Part shown: one piece after another, positions 1 to 8,594 of the stretch
Layout: the number at the start of each line of letters is the position of its first letter
How positions within the stretch are numbered: the stretch's first letter is position 1
Assembly: GCF_008704535.1 (NCBI RefSeq)
Contig: NZ_CP023701.1
Location: forward strand, 2,790,001-2,854,000
From: Streptomyces subrutilus
Lineage (GTDB): Bacteria; Actinomycetota; Actinomycetes; Streptomycetales; Streptomycetaceae
Length of the DNA: 64,000 bases
Reading direction: 5' to 3'
Made by a program: the position numbers and the translations under genes
Notes under the pieces: model-generated
What the model was told of the DNA's origin: nothing
The model's input: the letters and a program-made list of their open reading frames with translations, nothing else
The model's database searches: none

Positions 1-28
1 GGGCGGGTGCACGGGGGCCGCGGGCCGC

Positions 29-60
29 GCCCCTTCGGCCCCGGCCGGGGCCGAAGGGGC
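29..60. terminator. GC-rich palindrome, probable terminator
   Basis: A perfect 32-base palindrome (14-bp arms around GGCC). There is no U-run, as is usual for Streptomyces terminators. It would end transcription of the minus-strand gene at 166-522 or of a gene beyond the left edge. No coding region is supported between it and base 165. Confidence 0.6.
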
Positions 61-165
61 AACGCTACGTCAACCGGGCGGTGCGGCGCAGTTCCCCCGC
101 GTCCCCCGTACGGGCCTGGGCCCGGGCACTCGACCGCCCGTTCAGGCCGCGCATGGCCGAAGCTG

Positions 166-522
166 TCAGGTGTGAGCCTCGTCGCGCGTGCCGTCCTGTC
201 CGGGGTCCCGGTTCCCGTCCCAGCGCGCCCGCCGCATGTCGAGCCGGGGCTCCCCGGCGGCCGTCAGGCGCAGCGGAGTGGCCTCGGTCCGGTAGTGCTC
301 CAGGGCGCGCGGCTCGCTGCCGGGCAGCGGCAGGCCGTCCGCCCGCACCACCCGCCACCAGGGCACGCCGCCCCCGTACAGGGCCATGACGCGGCCGACT
401 TGACGCGGTCCGCCCTCGCCGAGCCACTCGGCGACGTCGCCGTACGTCATCACCCGGCCGGGCGGAATCCGCTCGGCCGCCTCCAGCACGCGCTCCGCGT
501 AGGCGGGCAGCTCCTCGTTCAT
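166..522 (-). CDS. MGMT-family alkyltransferase-like (ATL) DNA-binding protein
   Basis: A 118-residue protein of the Ogt/MGMT C-terminal DNA-binding fold. The N-terminal stretch reads PPGRVMTYGDVA, the helix-turn-helix of the family. The active-site position, PCHRV in methyltransferases, reads PWWRVV here, so the alkyl-accepting cysteine is replaced by tryptophan. In the ATL subfamily such proteins bind O6-alkylguanine without repairing it and hand the lesion to nucleotide excision repair; that role is inferred. I chose the ATG at 522 because the longer frame upstream is not family-like and the protein then begins at the usual place; no strong ribosome site is visible. It is divergent from the large membrane-protein gene at 690. 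Confidence 0.85.
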   Translation of the reverse strand: MNEELPAYAERVLEAAERIPPGRVMTYGDVAEWLGEGGPRQVGRVMALYGGGVPWWRVVRADGLPLPGSEPRALEHYRTEATPLRLTAAGEPRLDMRRARWDGNRDPGQDGTRDEAHT

Positions 523-689
523 TCCGCACATGGTGCAGCACATCGGCCGCCCGCCGGCGGAGGACCTGCTTCCGCACCGGCGCGCACCCTGATGCCCCGC
601 TCCCCCGTCCGTCCGTGCCACCATCTTCCGGGCGGTGACTGGTGATACGTGATCAAGAAGAGACGGAAGTGACGACGAAGGAGCAGGGT

Positions 690-3485
690 GTGAGCCCTCC
701 GGACGGCGCGGATTCGGACGACGGCGCGCGCCCCGACGACGGCCCCGCCCCGCGCCCGGACCACCGGCGCCCGAACGGCGACCGCGAGGACCCCGGGGCC
801 GACGGCGAGCCCGGTGGCGCGGCCGGCGCGGGCCGTGCGGCCCGTCCCGACGACCGCGAGGACCCCGGGGCCGGTGACGGGCCCGACGGGCCGCACGGGC
901 GCGGGGCCACGGCCGCCGACCGGGTCGAAGGCGACGAACCGCTGCTCGCGGCCCGCGTCCACCGGCCGTCCGACCTGGTACGGCTGCTCGCCGGCATCCT
1001 CGGCATCGCCGTCGTCCTCGCCATCGCCGCCTTCGCCCACGGCACCACCGTGGGCCTGGAGGAGGACATCACCAAGGGCACCGGCCAGGCCCCGGACCTG
1101 CTGATCAAGGTCGCCGCGCTGGTCTCCAGCATCGCCGTGCTCCTGCTCCCCGTCGCCTTCGCCATCGAACGGCTGATCAAGCGCGACGGGCTGCGCATCG
1201 CCGACGGCGTGCTCGCCGCGGTCCTGGCCCACGGGGTGACGCTCGCCACGGACCTGTGGGTCTCGCGGGCCGCCTCCGGCACCATCCAGGACGCCCTGAC
1301 CCGCTCCGCCGGGGCCGGCGGGGCCCTGACCGACCCGGTGCACGGCTACCTGGCACCCGTGATCGCGTACATGACGGCCGTGGGCATGACCCGCCGGCCC
1401 CGCTGGCGGGTCGCACTGTGGGTGGTCCTGCTGCTGGACGCCTTCGCGATGCTGGTCGGCGGCTACACCACCCCCTTCTCGATCATCCTGACGGTGCTGA
1501 TCGGCTGGAGCGTCGCGTACGCGACCCTGTACGCGGTCGGCTCGCCGAACGTGCGCCCCACCGGGCAGACGCTCCTCGCGGGCCTGCGCCGGGTCGGCTT
1601 CCATCCGGTCAGCGCCATGCGCGCGGAGGGCCCGGACGGCCCCGAGGCCTCCGAGGTGAGCGACCGGGGCCGGCGCTACCACGTCACCCTGGAGGACGGG
1701 CCGCCGCTCGACGTCACCGTCGTCGACCGCGAACAGCAGGCCCAGGGCTTCTTCTACCGGGTGTGGCGCCGGGTCACGCTGCGCGGCATCACCACCCGGC
1801 GCAGCCTCCAGTCGCTGCGCCAGGCGCTGGAGCAGGAGGCGCTGCTGGCGTACGCGGCGATCGCGGCCGGGGCGAACGCGCCGAAGCTGATCGCCACCTC
1901 CGAGCTGGGCCCGGACGCCGTGATGCTCGTCTACGAGCACCTGGGCGGCCGGACCCTGGACGCCACCGCCGACGAGGAGATCACCGACGCCCTGACCCGC
2001 GACGCGTGGGAGCAGGTACGGGCCCTGCAGTCGCGGCGGATCGCGCACCGGCGGCTCACCGGGGACGCCCTGGTGGTGGATCGTTCCGGCAGCGTCGTCC
2101 TGACCGACCTGCGGGGCGGTGAGATCGCGGCGGGCGACCTGGTGCTGCGGATGGACATCGCGCAGCTGCTGACCACGCTCGGCCTGCGGGTCGGCGCGGA
2201 GCGGTCGGTGGCCTCGGCCGTGTCGGTGCTCGGACCGGACGCGGTGGCGGACTGCCTGCCGCTGCTCCAGCCGATCGCGCTGAGCCGCTCCACCCGGGCC
2301 ACCCTGCGCCGGCTGGCGCGGGAGCGGGCGGAGCGGGAGCGGGAGGCCGTGTTGGAGTCCTCGCGGGCGGCGAAGGCGGCGCGCGAGGCGGACGCGGCGG
2401 CGCAGGCGGCGACGTCGGCCTCCGCGGAGCGCAAGGCCGAGAAGCGGGCGCTGGACGACGCGCTGGACGGGGCCCGGGAGGAGGACCTGCTGAGCCAGAT
2501 CCGGCGGCAGGTGCTGCTGATCCGCCCGCAGGCGCCGGTGGAGCCGGCCCGGCTGGAGCGGATCCGGCCGCGGACGCTGGTGTCGTTCATCGCGGGCGCG
2601 TTCGGTGCGTACTTCCTGCTGACGCAGTTGGCGCACGTGGAGTTCGGGACGCTGATCGACGAGGCGCAGTGGGGCTGGGTCGGGGCGGCGCTGGCGTTCT
2701 CGGCGCTGACGTACTTCGCGGCGGCGATGAGCCTGCTGGGCTTCGTGCCCGAGCGGGTGTCGTTCCTGCGGACCGTGGTCGCGCAGGTGGCGGGCTCGTT
2801 CGTGAAGCTGGTGGCGCCGGCGGCGGTCGGCGGTGTCGCGCTGAACACCCGCTTCCTGCAGCGCGCGGGGGTCAGGCCGGGGCTCGCGGTCGCGAGCGTG
2901 GGCGCCTCGCAGCTGTTCGGGCTGGCCAGCCACATCCTGCTGCTGCTGTCCTTCGGCTACCTGACCGGGACCGAGAAGACCCCGGAGATGACCCCGTCCC
3001 GGACGGTGATCGCGGGTCTGCTGACGGTCGCGGTGCTGGTGCTGGTGGTGACGGCGGTGCCGTTCATGCGCAAGTTCGTGGTGACGCGGGTGCGGGCGCT
3101 GTTCGCGGGCGTGGTGCCGCGCATGCTGGACGTGCTCCAGCGGCCGCAGAAGCTGATGACGGGCATCGGCGGGATGCTGCTGCTGACGGGCTGCTTCGTG
3201 ATGTGCCTGGACGCGTCGATCCGCGCGTTCGGGGGCGGCGAGGCCATCAGCTACGCGAGCATCGCGGTGGTCTTCCTCGCGGGCAACGCGCTGGGGTCGG
3301 CGGCGCCGACCCCGGGCGGCATCGGCGCGGTGGAGACCACGCTGACGCTGGGGCTGATCGCGGCCGGGCTGGAGAAGGAGGTGGCCATCTCGGCGGTGCT
3401 GCTGTTCCGGGTGATGACCTTCTGGCTGCCGGTGCTGCCGGGGTGGATCTGCTTCAACTTCCTGACCCGCAAGGAAGCCATCTAG
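690..3485 (+). CDS. Kinase-like/LPG-synthase-type integral membrane protein
   Basis: A 931-residue membrane protein. Residues 1-90 are disordered, rich in Asp, Gly, Arg and Pro. Membrane segments start near residue 95 and continue to about 290. A soluble central part (about 330-540) contains VYEHLGGRTL and VLTDLRGGE-like strings reminiscent of ABC1/RIO-type kinase folds, followed by a charged Ala/Glu/Arg helix. From about residue 628 there is a lysylphosphatidylglycerol-synthase (UPF0104/MprF-like) membrane domain including PTPGGIGAVE. GTG at 690 was chosen over the GTG at 642 because AAGGAG stands six bases before it. A role in transferring or flipping a lipid is inferred from the C-terminal family; the substrate is unknown. 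Confidence 0.8.
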   Translation: MSPPDGADSDDGARPDDGPAPRPDHRRPNGDREDPGADGEPGGAAGAGRAARPDDREDPGAGDGPDGPHGRGATAADRVEGDEPLLAARVHRPSDLVRLLAGILGIAVVLAIAAFAHGTTVGLEEDITKGTGQAPDLLIKVAALVSSIAVLLLPVAFAIERLIKRDGLRIADGVLAAVLAHGVTLATDLWVSRAASGTIQDALTRSAGAGGALTDPVHGYLAPVIAYMTAVGMTRRPRWRVALWVVLLLDAFAMLVGGYTTPFSIILTVLIGWSVAYATLYAVGSPNVRPTGQTLLAGLRRVGFHPVSAMRAEGPDGPEASEVSDRGRRYHVTLEDGPPLDVTVVDREQQAQGFFYRVWRRVTLRGITTRRSLQSLRQALEQEALLAYAAIAAGANAPKLIATSELGPDAVMLVYEHLGGRTLDATADEEITDALTRDAWEQVRALQSRRIAHRRLTGDALVVDRSGSVVLTDLRGGEIAAGDLVLRMDIAQLLTTLGLRVGAERSVASAVSVLGPDAVADCLPLLQPIALSRSTRATLRRLARERAEREREAVLESSRAAKAAREADAAAQAATSASAERKAEKRALDDALDGAREEDLLSQIRRQVLLIRPQAPVEPARLERIRPRTLVSFIAGAFGAYFLLTQLAHVEFGTLIDEAQWGWVGAALAFSALTYFAAAMSLLGFVPERVSFLRTVVAQVAGSFVKLVAPAAVGGVALNTRFLQRAGVRPGLAVASVGASQLFGLASHILLLLSFGYLTGTEKTPEMTPSRTVIAGLLTVAVLVLVVTAVPFMRKFVVTRVRALFAGVVPRMLDVLQRPQKLMTGIGGMLLLTGCFVMCLDASIRAFGGGEAISYASIAVVFLAGNALGSAAPTPGGIGAVETTLTLGLIAAGLEKEVAISAVLLFRVMTFWLPVLPGWICFNFLTRKEAI

Positions 3486-3790
3486 CCGGTCCCCTTCGGA
3501 AGGTGCCGGGCCGGGTGCGACCCGGGGCGCCGGGGCGGGGAGCGGGTCAGAAGGCCAGGAGGAGGGTCGCGAGGAGGGCCGCAGAGCAGCCGACCTCGAT
3601 CGCGCCCACGGCGGTCCGGGAGCCACCGGTACCCGCCCCGGGGCCGCCCGGCTCCGCGCACCGCCCCCGCCGGCGTGCGGGCCGTACCGCGGCCCGGGGC
3701 GGGCCCGGCGACCGGGACCGCACCCGCGGCCCGCCCCCCGTTCGGGTCAGCGCGCGGGCGGCCCGGCCGAACCGCGCACAGGATGGGTGC
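3486..3790. other. Intergenic region without a convincing gene
   Basis: Holds a small hairpin near 3493-3503 (CCTT-CGG-AAGG) just past the stop codon, possibly a weak terminator. A minus-strand frame ending at 3547 has a hydrophobic tail but no start with a ribosome site. Near 3780, CAGGAT six bases before the next ATG could be a -10 box for leaderless initiation. Confidence 0.4.
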
Positions 3791-5392
3791 ATGCCGAGAA
3801 AAGCCTTGCGGGTCACCGCTTCCGCCGCCCTCGCCGCCGCGCTGCTCTCCACCGGCGCCTGCGCGGGCGGAGGGGACGACGGGGAGAAAACGACGGCCGG
3901 CGGCACCAAGGAGGCCAAGCCCCTCAAGTGGGCCGCGTGCGAGGCCCCCACGGCCGCCGAGGGCGGCGGCCAGGCACCGGGCAAGGACTGGCAGTGCGCC
4001 ACCCTCGACGTCCCCCTCGACTACGCCGAGCCCGAGGGCGAGACCATCCCGCTGGCCCTGATCCGCGCCAAGGCCCGCGACGAGAAGAACCGCATCGGCT
4101 CCCTCGTCTTCAACTTCGGCGGCCCCGGCGGCTCCGGCCTCACCACCCTCCCCGGCGCCGCCAAGGAGTACGAGGCGCTGCGCGACCGGTACGACCTGGT
4201 GAGCTTCGACCCGCGCGGGGTGGGTCGCAGCGCCCCCGTGCTGTGCGAGAACGACAAGCAGCTCGACGCCTACTACGCCCAGGACTCCTCGCCCGCCACG
4301 CCGCAGCAGGAGAAGGCCTTCGTCGACAACATCAAGAAGTACCGGCAGGCCTGCGAGCGGAACTCCGCCAGGCTCCTCCCCCACGTGGGCACGTCCAACG
4401 CCGCCCGCGACCTGGACCGCATCCGCCAGGCCCTCGGCGACGAGAAGCTGAACTACTTCGGCATCTCCTACGGCACCGAGCTCGGCGGGGTCTACGCCCA
4501 CCTGTTCCCCAAGAACGTCGGCCGGGCCGTCTTCGACGCCGTCGTGGACCCGACGAAGACCTCAGAGGAGGGGGCGCTGGGCCAGGCCAAGGGCTTCCAG
4601 CTGGCCCTCGGCAACTTCGCCCAGGACTGCGTGGACCGCGGCGACGCCTGCCTGCTCCAGGGCTCCACCGCCAAGGAGATCGAGGCCGGCGTCATCGCGC
4701 TCCAGAAGCAGCTGGCCGCCAAGCCCATCGCGGGCATCGGCGACCGGCAGCTCACCGAGAGCGCCGCGACCAACGGCATCGCCCAGGCCCTGTACTCCAA
4801 GGAGCTGTGGCCACTGCTGGAGCAGGGGCTCGACGAGGCCGGCGGCGGCCAGGGCCAGCTGCTCATGGCACTCTCCGACGCCCTCAACGGCCGCGACCAG
4901 CAGGGCCGTTACAGCAACATCGGCGCCGCGAATACCGCGATCAACTGCGCGGACTCCAAGGACCGCTACACGCTGGCGCAGACCAAGGCCGAGCTGCCGT
5001 CCTTCCGCGCCGCCTCGCCCGTCTTCGGGGACTTCCTCGGCTGGGCCATGATGAGCTGCACCGACTGGCCGGTCCCGGGCGCCTGGGAGACCCCCGACGT
5101 GTCCGCCCCGGGCTCCGCCCCGATCATGGTCATCGGCAACACCGGCGACCCGGCGACCCCGTACGAGGGCGCCCGCAAGATGGTGGAGCGGCTCGGCCCC
5201 GGCGTCGGCGTGGAGCTCACGTACAAGGGCGAGGGCCACGGCGCCTACAACAGCGGCGACCCGTGCGTGCAGCGGGCGGTGAACACCTACCTGCTGGACG
5301 GGAAGACCCCGGCCGCGGGCACCGTCTGCACCGCCGCCCCCGACCCCACCGGCACGCCCGTCACCCCGGAGCAGTCGCCGCAGGGCACCTGA
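3791..5392 (+). CDS. Exported alpha/beta-hydrolase peptidase (SlpD/Tap family)
   Basis: A 533-residue serine peptidase of the Streptomyces tripeptidyl aminopeptidase (Tap, SlpD/SlpE) family, MEROPS S33. The N-terminus has basic residues, a hydrophobic stretch and a cysteine in STGACAGG, so it is probably a lipoprotein or secreted. The oxyanion region reads NFGGPGGSG, the nucleophile lies in GISYG (Ser about 226), the acid in NTGDPATP (Asp about 453) and the histidine in GEGHGAY (about 482), in the right order. The C-terminus ends in a Thr/Pro-rich tail. It probably trims peptides outside the membrane, which would fit with the peptide importers elsewhere in the window, but no operon link exists. 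It converges on moeZ, separated by a terminator. Confidence 0.88.
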   Translation: MPRKALRVTASAALAAALLSTGACAGGGDDGEKTTAGGTKEAKPLKWAACEAPTAAEGGGQAPGKDWQCATLDVPLDYAEPEGETIPLALIRAKARDEKNRIGSLVFNFGGPGGSGLTTLPGAAKEYEALRDRYDLVSFDPRGVGRSAPVLCENDKQLDAYYAQDSSPATPQQEKAFVDNIKKYRQACERNSARLLPHVGTSNAARDLDRIRQALGDEKLNYFGISYGTELGGVYAHLFPKNVGRAVFDAVVDPTKTSEEGALGQAKGFQLALGNFAQDCVDRGDACLLQGSTAKEIEAGVIALQKQLAAKPIAGIGDRQLTESAATNGIAQALYSKELWPLLEQGLDEAGGGQGQLLMALSDALNGRDQQGRYSNIGAANTAINCADSKDRYTLAQTKAELPSFRAASPVFGDFLGWAMMSCTDWPVPGAWETPDVSAPGSAPIMVIGNTGDPATPYEGARKMVERLGPGVGVELTYKGEGHGAYNSGDPCVQRAVNTYLLDGKTPAAGTVCTAAPDPTGTPVTPEQSPQGT

Positions 5393-5416
5393 CCCGGCCG
5401 CCCGCTCCGGCCAACG

Positions 5417-5458
5417 CCGCAGGGGCCGTACCGCGCGTGCGCGGTACGGCCCCTGCGG
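5417..5458. terminator. Bidirectional terminator hairpin
   Basis: A perfect 19-bp stem with a four-base loop lies between the stop codons of the converging peptidase gene and moeZ. Confidence 0.85.
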
Positions 5459-5471
5459 GACGGTCCGGGGT

Positions 5472-6650
5472 CTAGTAGACCGGCTTGTCCGGCTCGATCT
5501 GGTGGACCCAGCCGATGACGCCGCCGCCTACGTGCACCGCGTCGGCGAAGCCCGCGGACTTCAGGACCGCGAGGACTTCCGCACTGCGGACGCCCGTCTT
5601 GCAGTGCAGGACGATCCGCTTGTCCTGCGGCAGGTCCTGGAGGGCGGTGCCCATCAGGAACTCGCCCTTGGGGATCAGCTTCGCGCCGGGGATCGAGACG
5701 ATCTCGTACTCGTTGATCTCGCGGACGTCGATGATCTCGATGGGCTCGTCGTTGTCGATCCACTCCTTGAGCTGCTTGGGAGTGATCGTGGAGCCGAGCG
5801 CCGCCTCCTGCGCCTCCTCGGACACGACGCCGCAGAAGGCCTCGTAGTCGATGAGCTCGGTGACGGTCGGGTTCGGACCGCAGACCGCGCAGTCGGGGTC
5901 CTTGCGGACCTTGACCTGGCGGTACTGCATCTCCAGCGCGTCGTAGATCATCAGACGGCCGACCAGCGGCTCGCCGATGCCCGTGAGGACCTTGATGGCC
6001 TCGGTGACCTGGATGGACCCGATGGACGCGCAGAGCACGCCCAGCACGCCGCCCTCGGCGCAGCTCGGGACCATGCCCGGCGGGGGCGGCTCCGGGTAGA
6101 GGCAGCGGTAGCACGGGCCGTGCTCGGACCAGAAGACCGAGGCCTGGCCGTCGAAGCGGTAGATCGAGCCCCACACGTACGGCTTGTTCAGCAGCACGCA
6201 GGCGTCGTTGACCAGGTAGCGCGTGGCGAAGTTGTCCGTGCCGTCGACGATGAGGTCGTACTGCGCGAAGATCTCCATCACGTTCTCGGCTTCGAGCCGC
6301 TCTTCGTGGAGGACGACGTTCACGTACGGGTTGATGCCCAGCACGCTGTCGCGGGCCGACTCGGCCTTGGACCGGCCGATGTCCGCCTGGCTGTGGATGA
6401 TCTGGCGCTGCAGGTTCGACTCGTCGACCTCGTCGAACTCCACGATGCCCAGCGTGCCGACGCCGGCCGCGGCCAGGTACATGAGGGCGGGCGAGCCGAG
6501 GCCGCCCGCGCCGACGGCCAGCACCTTGGCGTTCTTCAGGCGCTTCTGGCCGTCCATCCCGACGTCCGGGATGATCAGGTGGCGGGAGTACCGACGGACC
6601 TCGTCAACGGTGAGCTCAGCAGCTGGCTCTACCAGGGGTGGCAGCGACAC
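5472..6650 (-). CDS. moeZ: Adenylyltransferase/sulfurtransferase MoeZ
   Basis: A 392-residue E1-like protein that adenylates the C-terminal glycine of ubiquitin-like sulfur carriers (MoaD, CysO, ThiS types) and then converts it to thiocarboxylate. Residues 1-270 form the MoeB/ThiF domain with the nucleotide loop VGAGGLGSPAL, NLQRQ and the zinc pairs CYRC and CAVC. Residues about 290-392 form a rhodanese domain with the sulfur-accepting cysteine in LHCKTGVRS (about 350). The start is GTG. Actinobacterial MoeZ serves molybdopterin, cysteine and secondary-metabolite sulfur supply. Mycobacterial moeZ (Rv3206c) lies beside the DUF3152 gene; here a glycan cluster and an ABC operon separate the two. 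Confidence 0.95.
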   Translation of the reverse strand: MSLPPLVEPAAELTVDEVRRYSRHLIIPDVGMDGQKRLKNAKVLAVGAGGLGSPALMYLAAAGVGTLGIVEFDEVDESNLQRQIIHSQADIGRSKAESARDSVLGINPYVNVVLHEERLEAENVMEIFAQYDLIVDGTDNFATRYLVNDACVLLNKPYVWGSIYRFDGQASVFWSEHGPCYRCLYPEPPPPGMVPSCAEGGVLGVLCASIGSIQVTEAIKVLTGIGEPLVGRLMIYDALEMQYRQVKVRKDPDCAVCGPNPTVTELIDYEAFCGVVSEEAQEAALGSTITPKQLKEWIDNDEPIEIIDVREINEYEIVSIPGAKLIPKGEFLMGTALQDLPQDKRIVLHCKTGVRSAEVLAVLKSAGFADAVHVGGGVIGWVHQIEPDKPVY

Positions 6651-6713
6651 GGGGACTCCGTAGATGTGAACGTCTGAACGGTGGTTCTCTCGGTAACACT
6701 GCCACGCCCTTCT

Positions 6714-7469
6714 TCATTCCGAGACACCCGGTCCGATCCGCGAGACGATTTCGTCCCAGTACCCGGGCAGCGAAGCCCAGGGGTCCCGGGCCGCGGTGCC
6801 GCGCCGGTCCGTGAACCACACCGTGCCGGCGCCCTGCCAGCGGGCGATCCGCACCGCCTCCTCCAGGTGGGTGCGCGGCACCCCGTGGACGAGGTGGCAG
6901 AACCGCTCGGCCGGGTGGTCGGCCGTCCACTCGGCCACCTGGGACCAGCGGTAGTCGGCCCAGGCCCCGGAGAAGGTGACCAGCTGGTCGGCGGCTTCCG
7001 TGTAGCCCTCGTACGGATGGATGCCCTGGCCGAGCACGATCCGCAGCCCCGGCCCCAGGCCCCGCAGGGCGTCCGAGACCCGGCGCACCGCGGCCAGTTC
7101 GGCCTTGCCCGCCGGGGCCCGGCCGAGGTAGAAGCCGCCCACCCCGTACCAGTCGCGGTAGCGGCAGGCGTCGGACAGGAGCTCCCCGAATGACCGTGTG
7201 CCGTCCCGCATCGCGAGATGACCGAGCAGCGTGCCGCCCGCGCCGCGCAGCTTCGCGGCCACCTCGGTGCAGTGCGGGTCGGGGCGGCCGCCCGGCCCGT
7301 CCGCCACGTTGAGCACGGCCCAGTGCAGCGGGGTGCCGGGCCGGGTCAGCTCGGCCCATTCGACGGGGGCCAGCAGCGGATGGGCGTAGCCGGGGATGCC
7401 GAGACCGGGGCGCGCGGCCCCGGTCTCGGCGGCCACGGCGGCACCGGGAGGCGTGGTCAGATGCGGCAC
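6714..7469 (-). CDS. Spherulation-specific family 4 (GH135-like) glycoside hydrolase
   Basis: A 251-residue protein of the spherulin-4 family. The fold is TIM-barrel-like: GIPGYAHPL near the N-terminus, WAVLNVADGPG on the second strand and GVGGFYLGR in the middle, followed by TFSGAWADYRW. Fungal members (Sph3, GH135) cleave galactosaminogalactan. I see no signal peptide, so if it cuts glycan outside the cell its export route is unclear. It starts with GTG and overlaps the end of the epimerase gene by 13 bases, so it is the last gene of the PelF/epimerase operon. Processing or turnover of the polymer made by that operon is inferred. Confidence 0.78.
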   Translation of the reverse strand: MPHLTTPPGAAVAAETGAARPGLGIPGYAHPLLAPVEWAELTRPGTPLHWAVLNVADGPGGRPDPHCTEVAAKLRGAGGTLLGHLAMRDGTRSFGELLSDACRYRDWYGVGGFYLGRAPAGKAELAAVRRVSDALRGLGPGLRIVLGQGIHPYEGYTEAADQLVTFSGAWADYRWSQVAEWTADHPAERFCHLVHGVPRTHLEEAVRIARWQGAGTVWFTDRRGTAARDPWASLPGYWDEIVSRIGPGVSE

Positions 7470-8464
7470 GCCGCCTCCATCCAGATGTCCGCGAGGGACT
7501 CCTCCAGATTGATCCGCGGCCGCCAGCCGAGCCGGTCGCGGGCGGTGCGCACGTCGGCCTGCTGCCAGGCCCCGCAGCCGTCGGGGTACGGGTAGGGCTG
7601 GGGGGCGGCGGCGAGCTGTTCGGCCGTGGCCTCGGAGCGCGGGGAGCCGATGGCGGAGAGCCCGGCGGGCCGTCCGGGGTGGGCCCGGTCCTGCTGCGGA
7701 CCGCCGTGCGCGAGGTCCAGCTCGTGCAGGGCGCCGCCGTAGCCGGCGACCCGGGCCAGGACGGCGGCCGCGTCGCGCAGCCGGACCGCGCGGCCGGTGC
7801 CGATGTTGACCACGCCCTGCGCGGCCGAGAGGGAGGCGGCGTGCACGGCCCGCGCCACGTCCCGTACGTCCACGAAGTCGCGCTGCACGCCCAGTCCGCT
7901 GAGCTTGAGCTCGCCGTCCCCGTTCTGCATGGCGCGGCGCATCGCCTCGGCGAGGCGGCCGAGCGGGGAGCCGGCGGGGGTGCCGGGGCCGACGGGCGAG
8001 AAGACCCGCAGCACGACGGCGTCCAGGCCGGAGCCGAGGACGAGCTCGGTGGCGGCCAGCTTGCTTACTCCGTACGGGCCGCCCGGTCTCGGCACGGCGT
8101 CCTCGGCCGTGGACGATCCGGGCTGGCTGGGCCCGTACTCGGCCGCGCAGCCGAGCTGGACCAGCCGGGCGCCGCAGCCGCTGCGGCGCAGCGACTCGCA
8201 GATGGTGGCGACGGCGACGGTGTTGTGCCGGGTGAGCTCGCGGGCCCCGCCGCGGGTGGCGCCGGCGCAGTTGACGACGACGCCCGGATGGACGGCGTCG
8301 AGGAAGCGGGTGAGCGCGCCGGGGCTGCCGGTCGCGAGATCGAAGCGGACGTCGGCGTCGTCCCCGCGGCCGAGCGCGGTGAGCTGGACGGCCGGGTCGG
8401 CGAGCAGCCGGTCGGCGACGTAGCGGCCGAGGTATCCGTTGGCTCCGATCAGCAGCACCCTCAT
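7457..8464 (-). CDS. NAD-dependent epimerase/dehydratase (extended SDR)
   Basis: A 335-residue extended short-chain dehydrogenase. The NAD-binding loop GANGYLGRYV is at residues 8-17. In place of the classical YxxxK it has GPYGVSKLAA, so the catalytic Tyr and Lys are present. Family members epimerise or reduce nucleotide sugars such as UDP-Glc/UDP-GlcNAc. Lying between a PelF-like transferase and a GH135-type hydrolase, it may supply an amino-sugar donor such as UDP-GalNAc; this is inference. I chose the ATG at 8464, immediately before the Rossmann strand, over upstream starts. About 130 bases separate it from the membrane-protein gene upstream. Confidence 0.85.
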   Translation of the reverse strand: MRVLLIGANGYLGRYVADRLLADPAVQLTALGRGDDADVRFDLATGSPGALTRFLDAVHPGVVVNCAGATRGGARELTRHNTVAVATICESLRRSGCGARLVQLGCAAEYGPSQPGSSTAEDAVPRPGGPYGVSKLAATELVLGSGLDAVVLRVFSPVGPGTPAGSPLGRLAEAMRRAMQNGDGELKLSGLGVQRDFVDVRDVARAVHAASLSAAQGVVNIGTGRAVRLRDAAAVLARVAGYGGALHELDLAHGGPQQDRAHPGRPAGLSAIGSPRSEATAEQLAAAPQPYPYPDGCGAWQQADVRTARDRLGWRPRINLEESLADIWMEAACRI

Positions 8465-8594
8465 CGCGTGGCCCCTCGGTTGGTTGGCTGGCCGGTCATG
8501 TCCTGTGTCTCCTTGCGGTGGTGGGTGGGGCGGGGAAGGGGTACGCGCTCCGGCGTCGGCTCCGGAGGGCGGTTTTTCCGTCACGGGACGGAGC

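Noticed and set aside
519..3626. Very long minus-strand frame opposite the large membrane protein gene
   Set aside because: Composition (Arg/Gln/His-rich, no fold-like pattern) and frame position show that it is an antisense shadow caused by high GC content. Many similar long frames across the window were left out for the same reason.
3547..3790. Minus-strand frame with hydrophobic tail ending in LLATLLLAF
   Set aside because: No start codon with a ribosome site, the upstream part is Arg/Pro-rich shadow sequence, and both neighbours run on the other strand.
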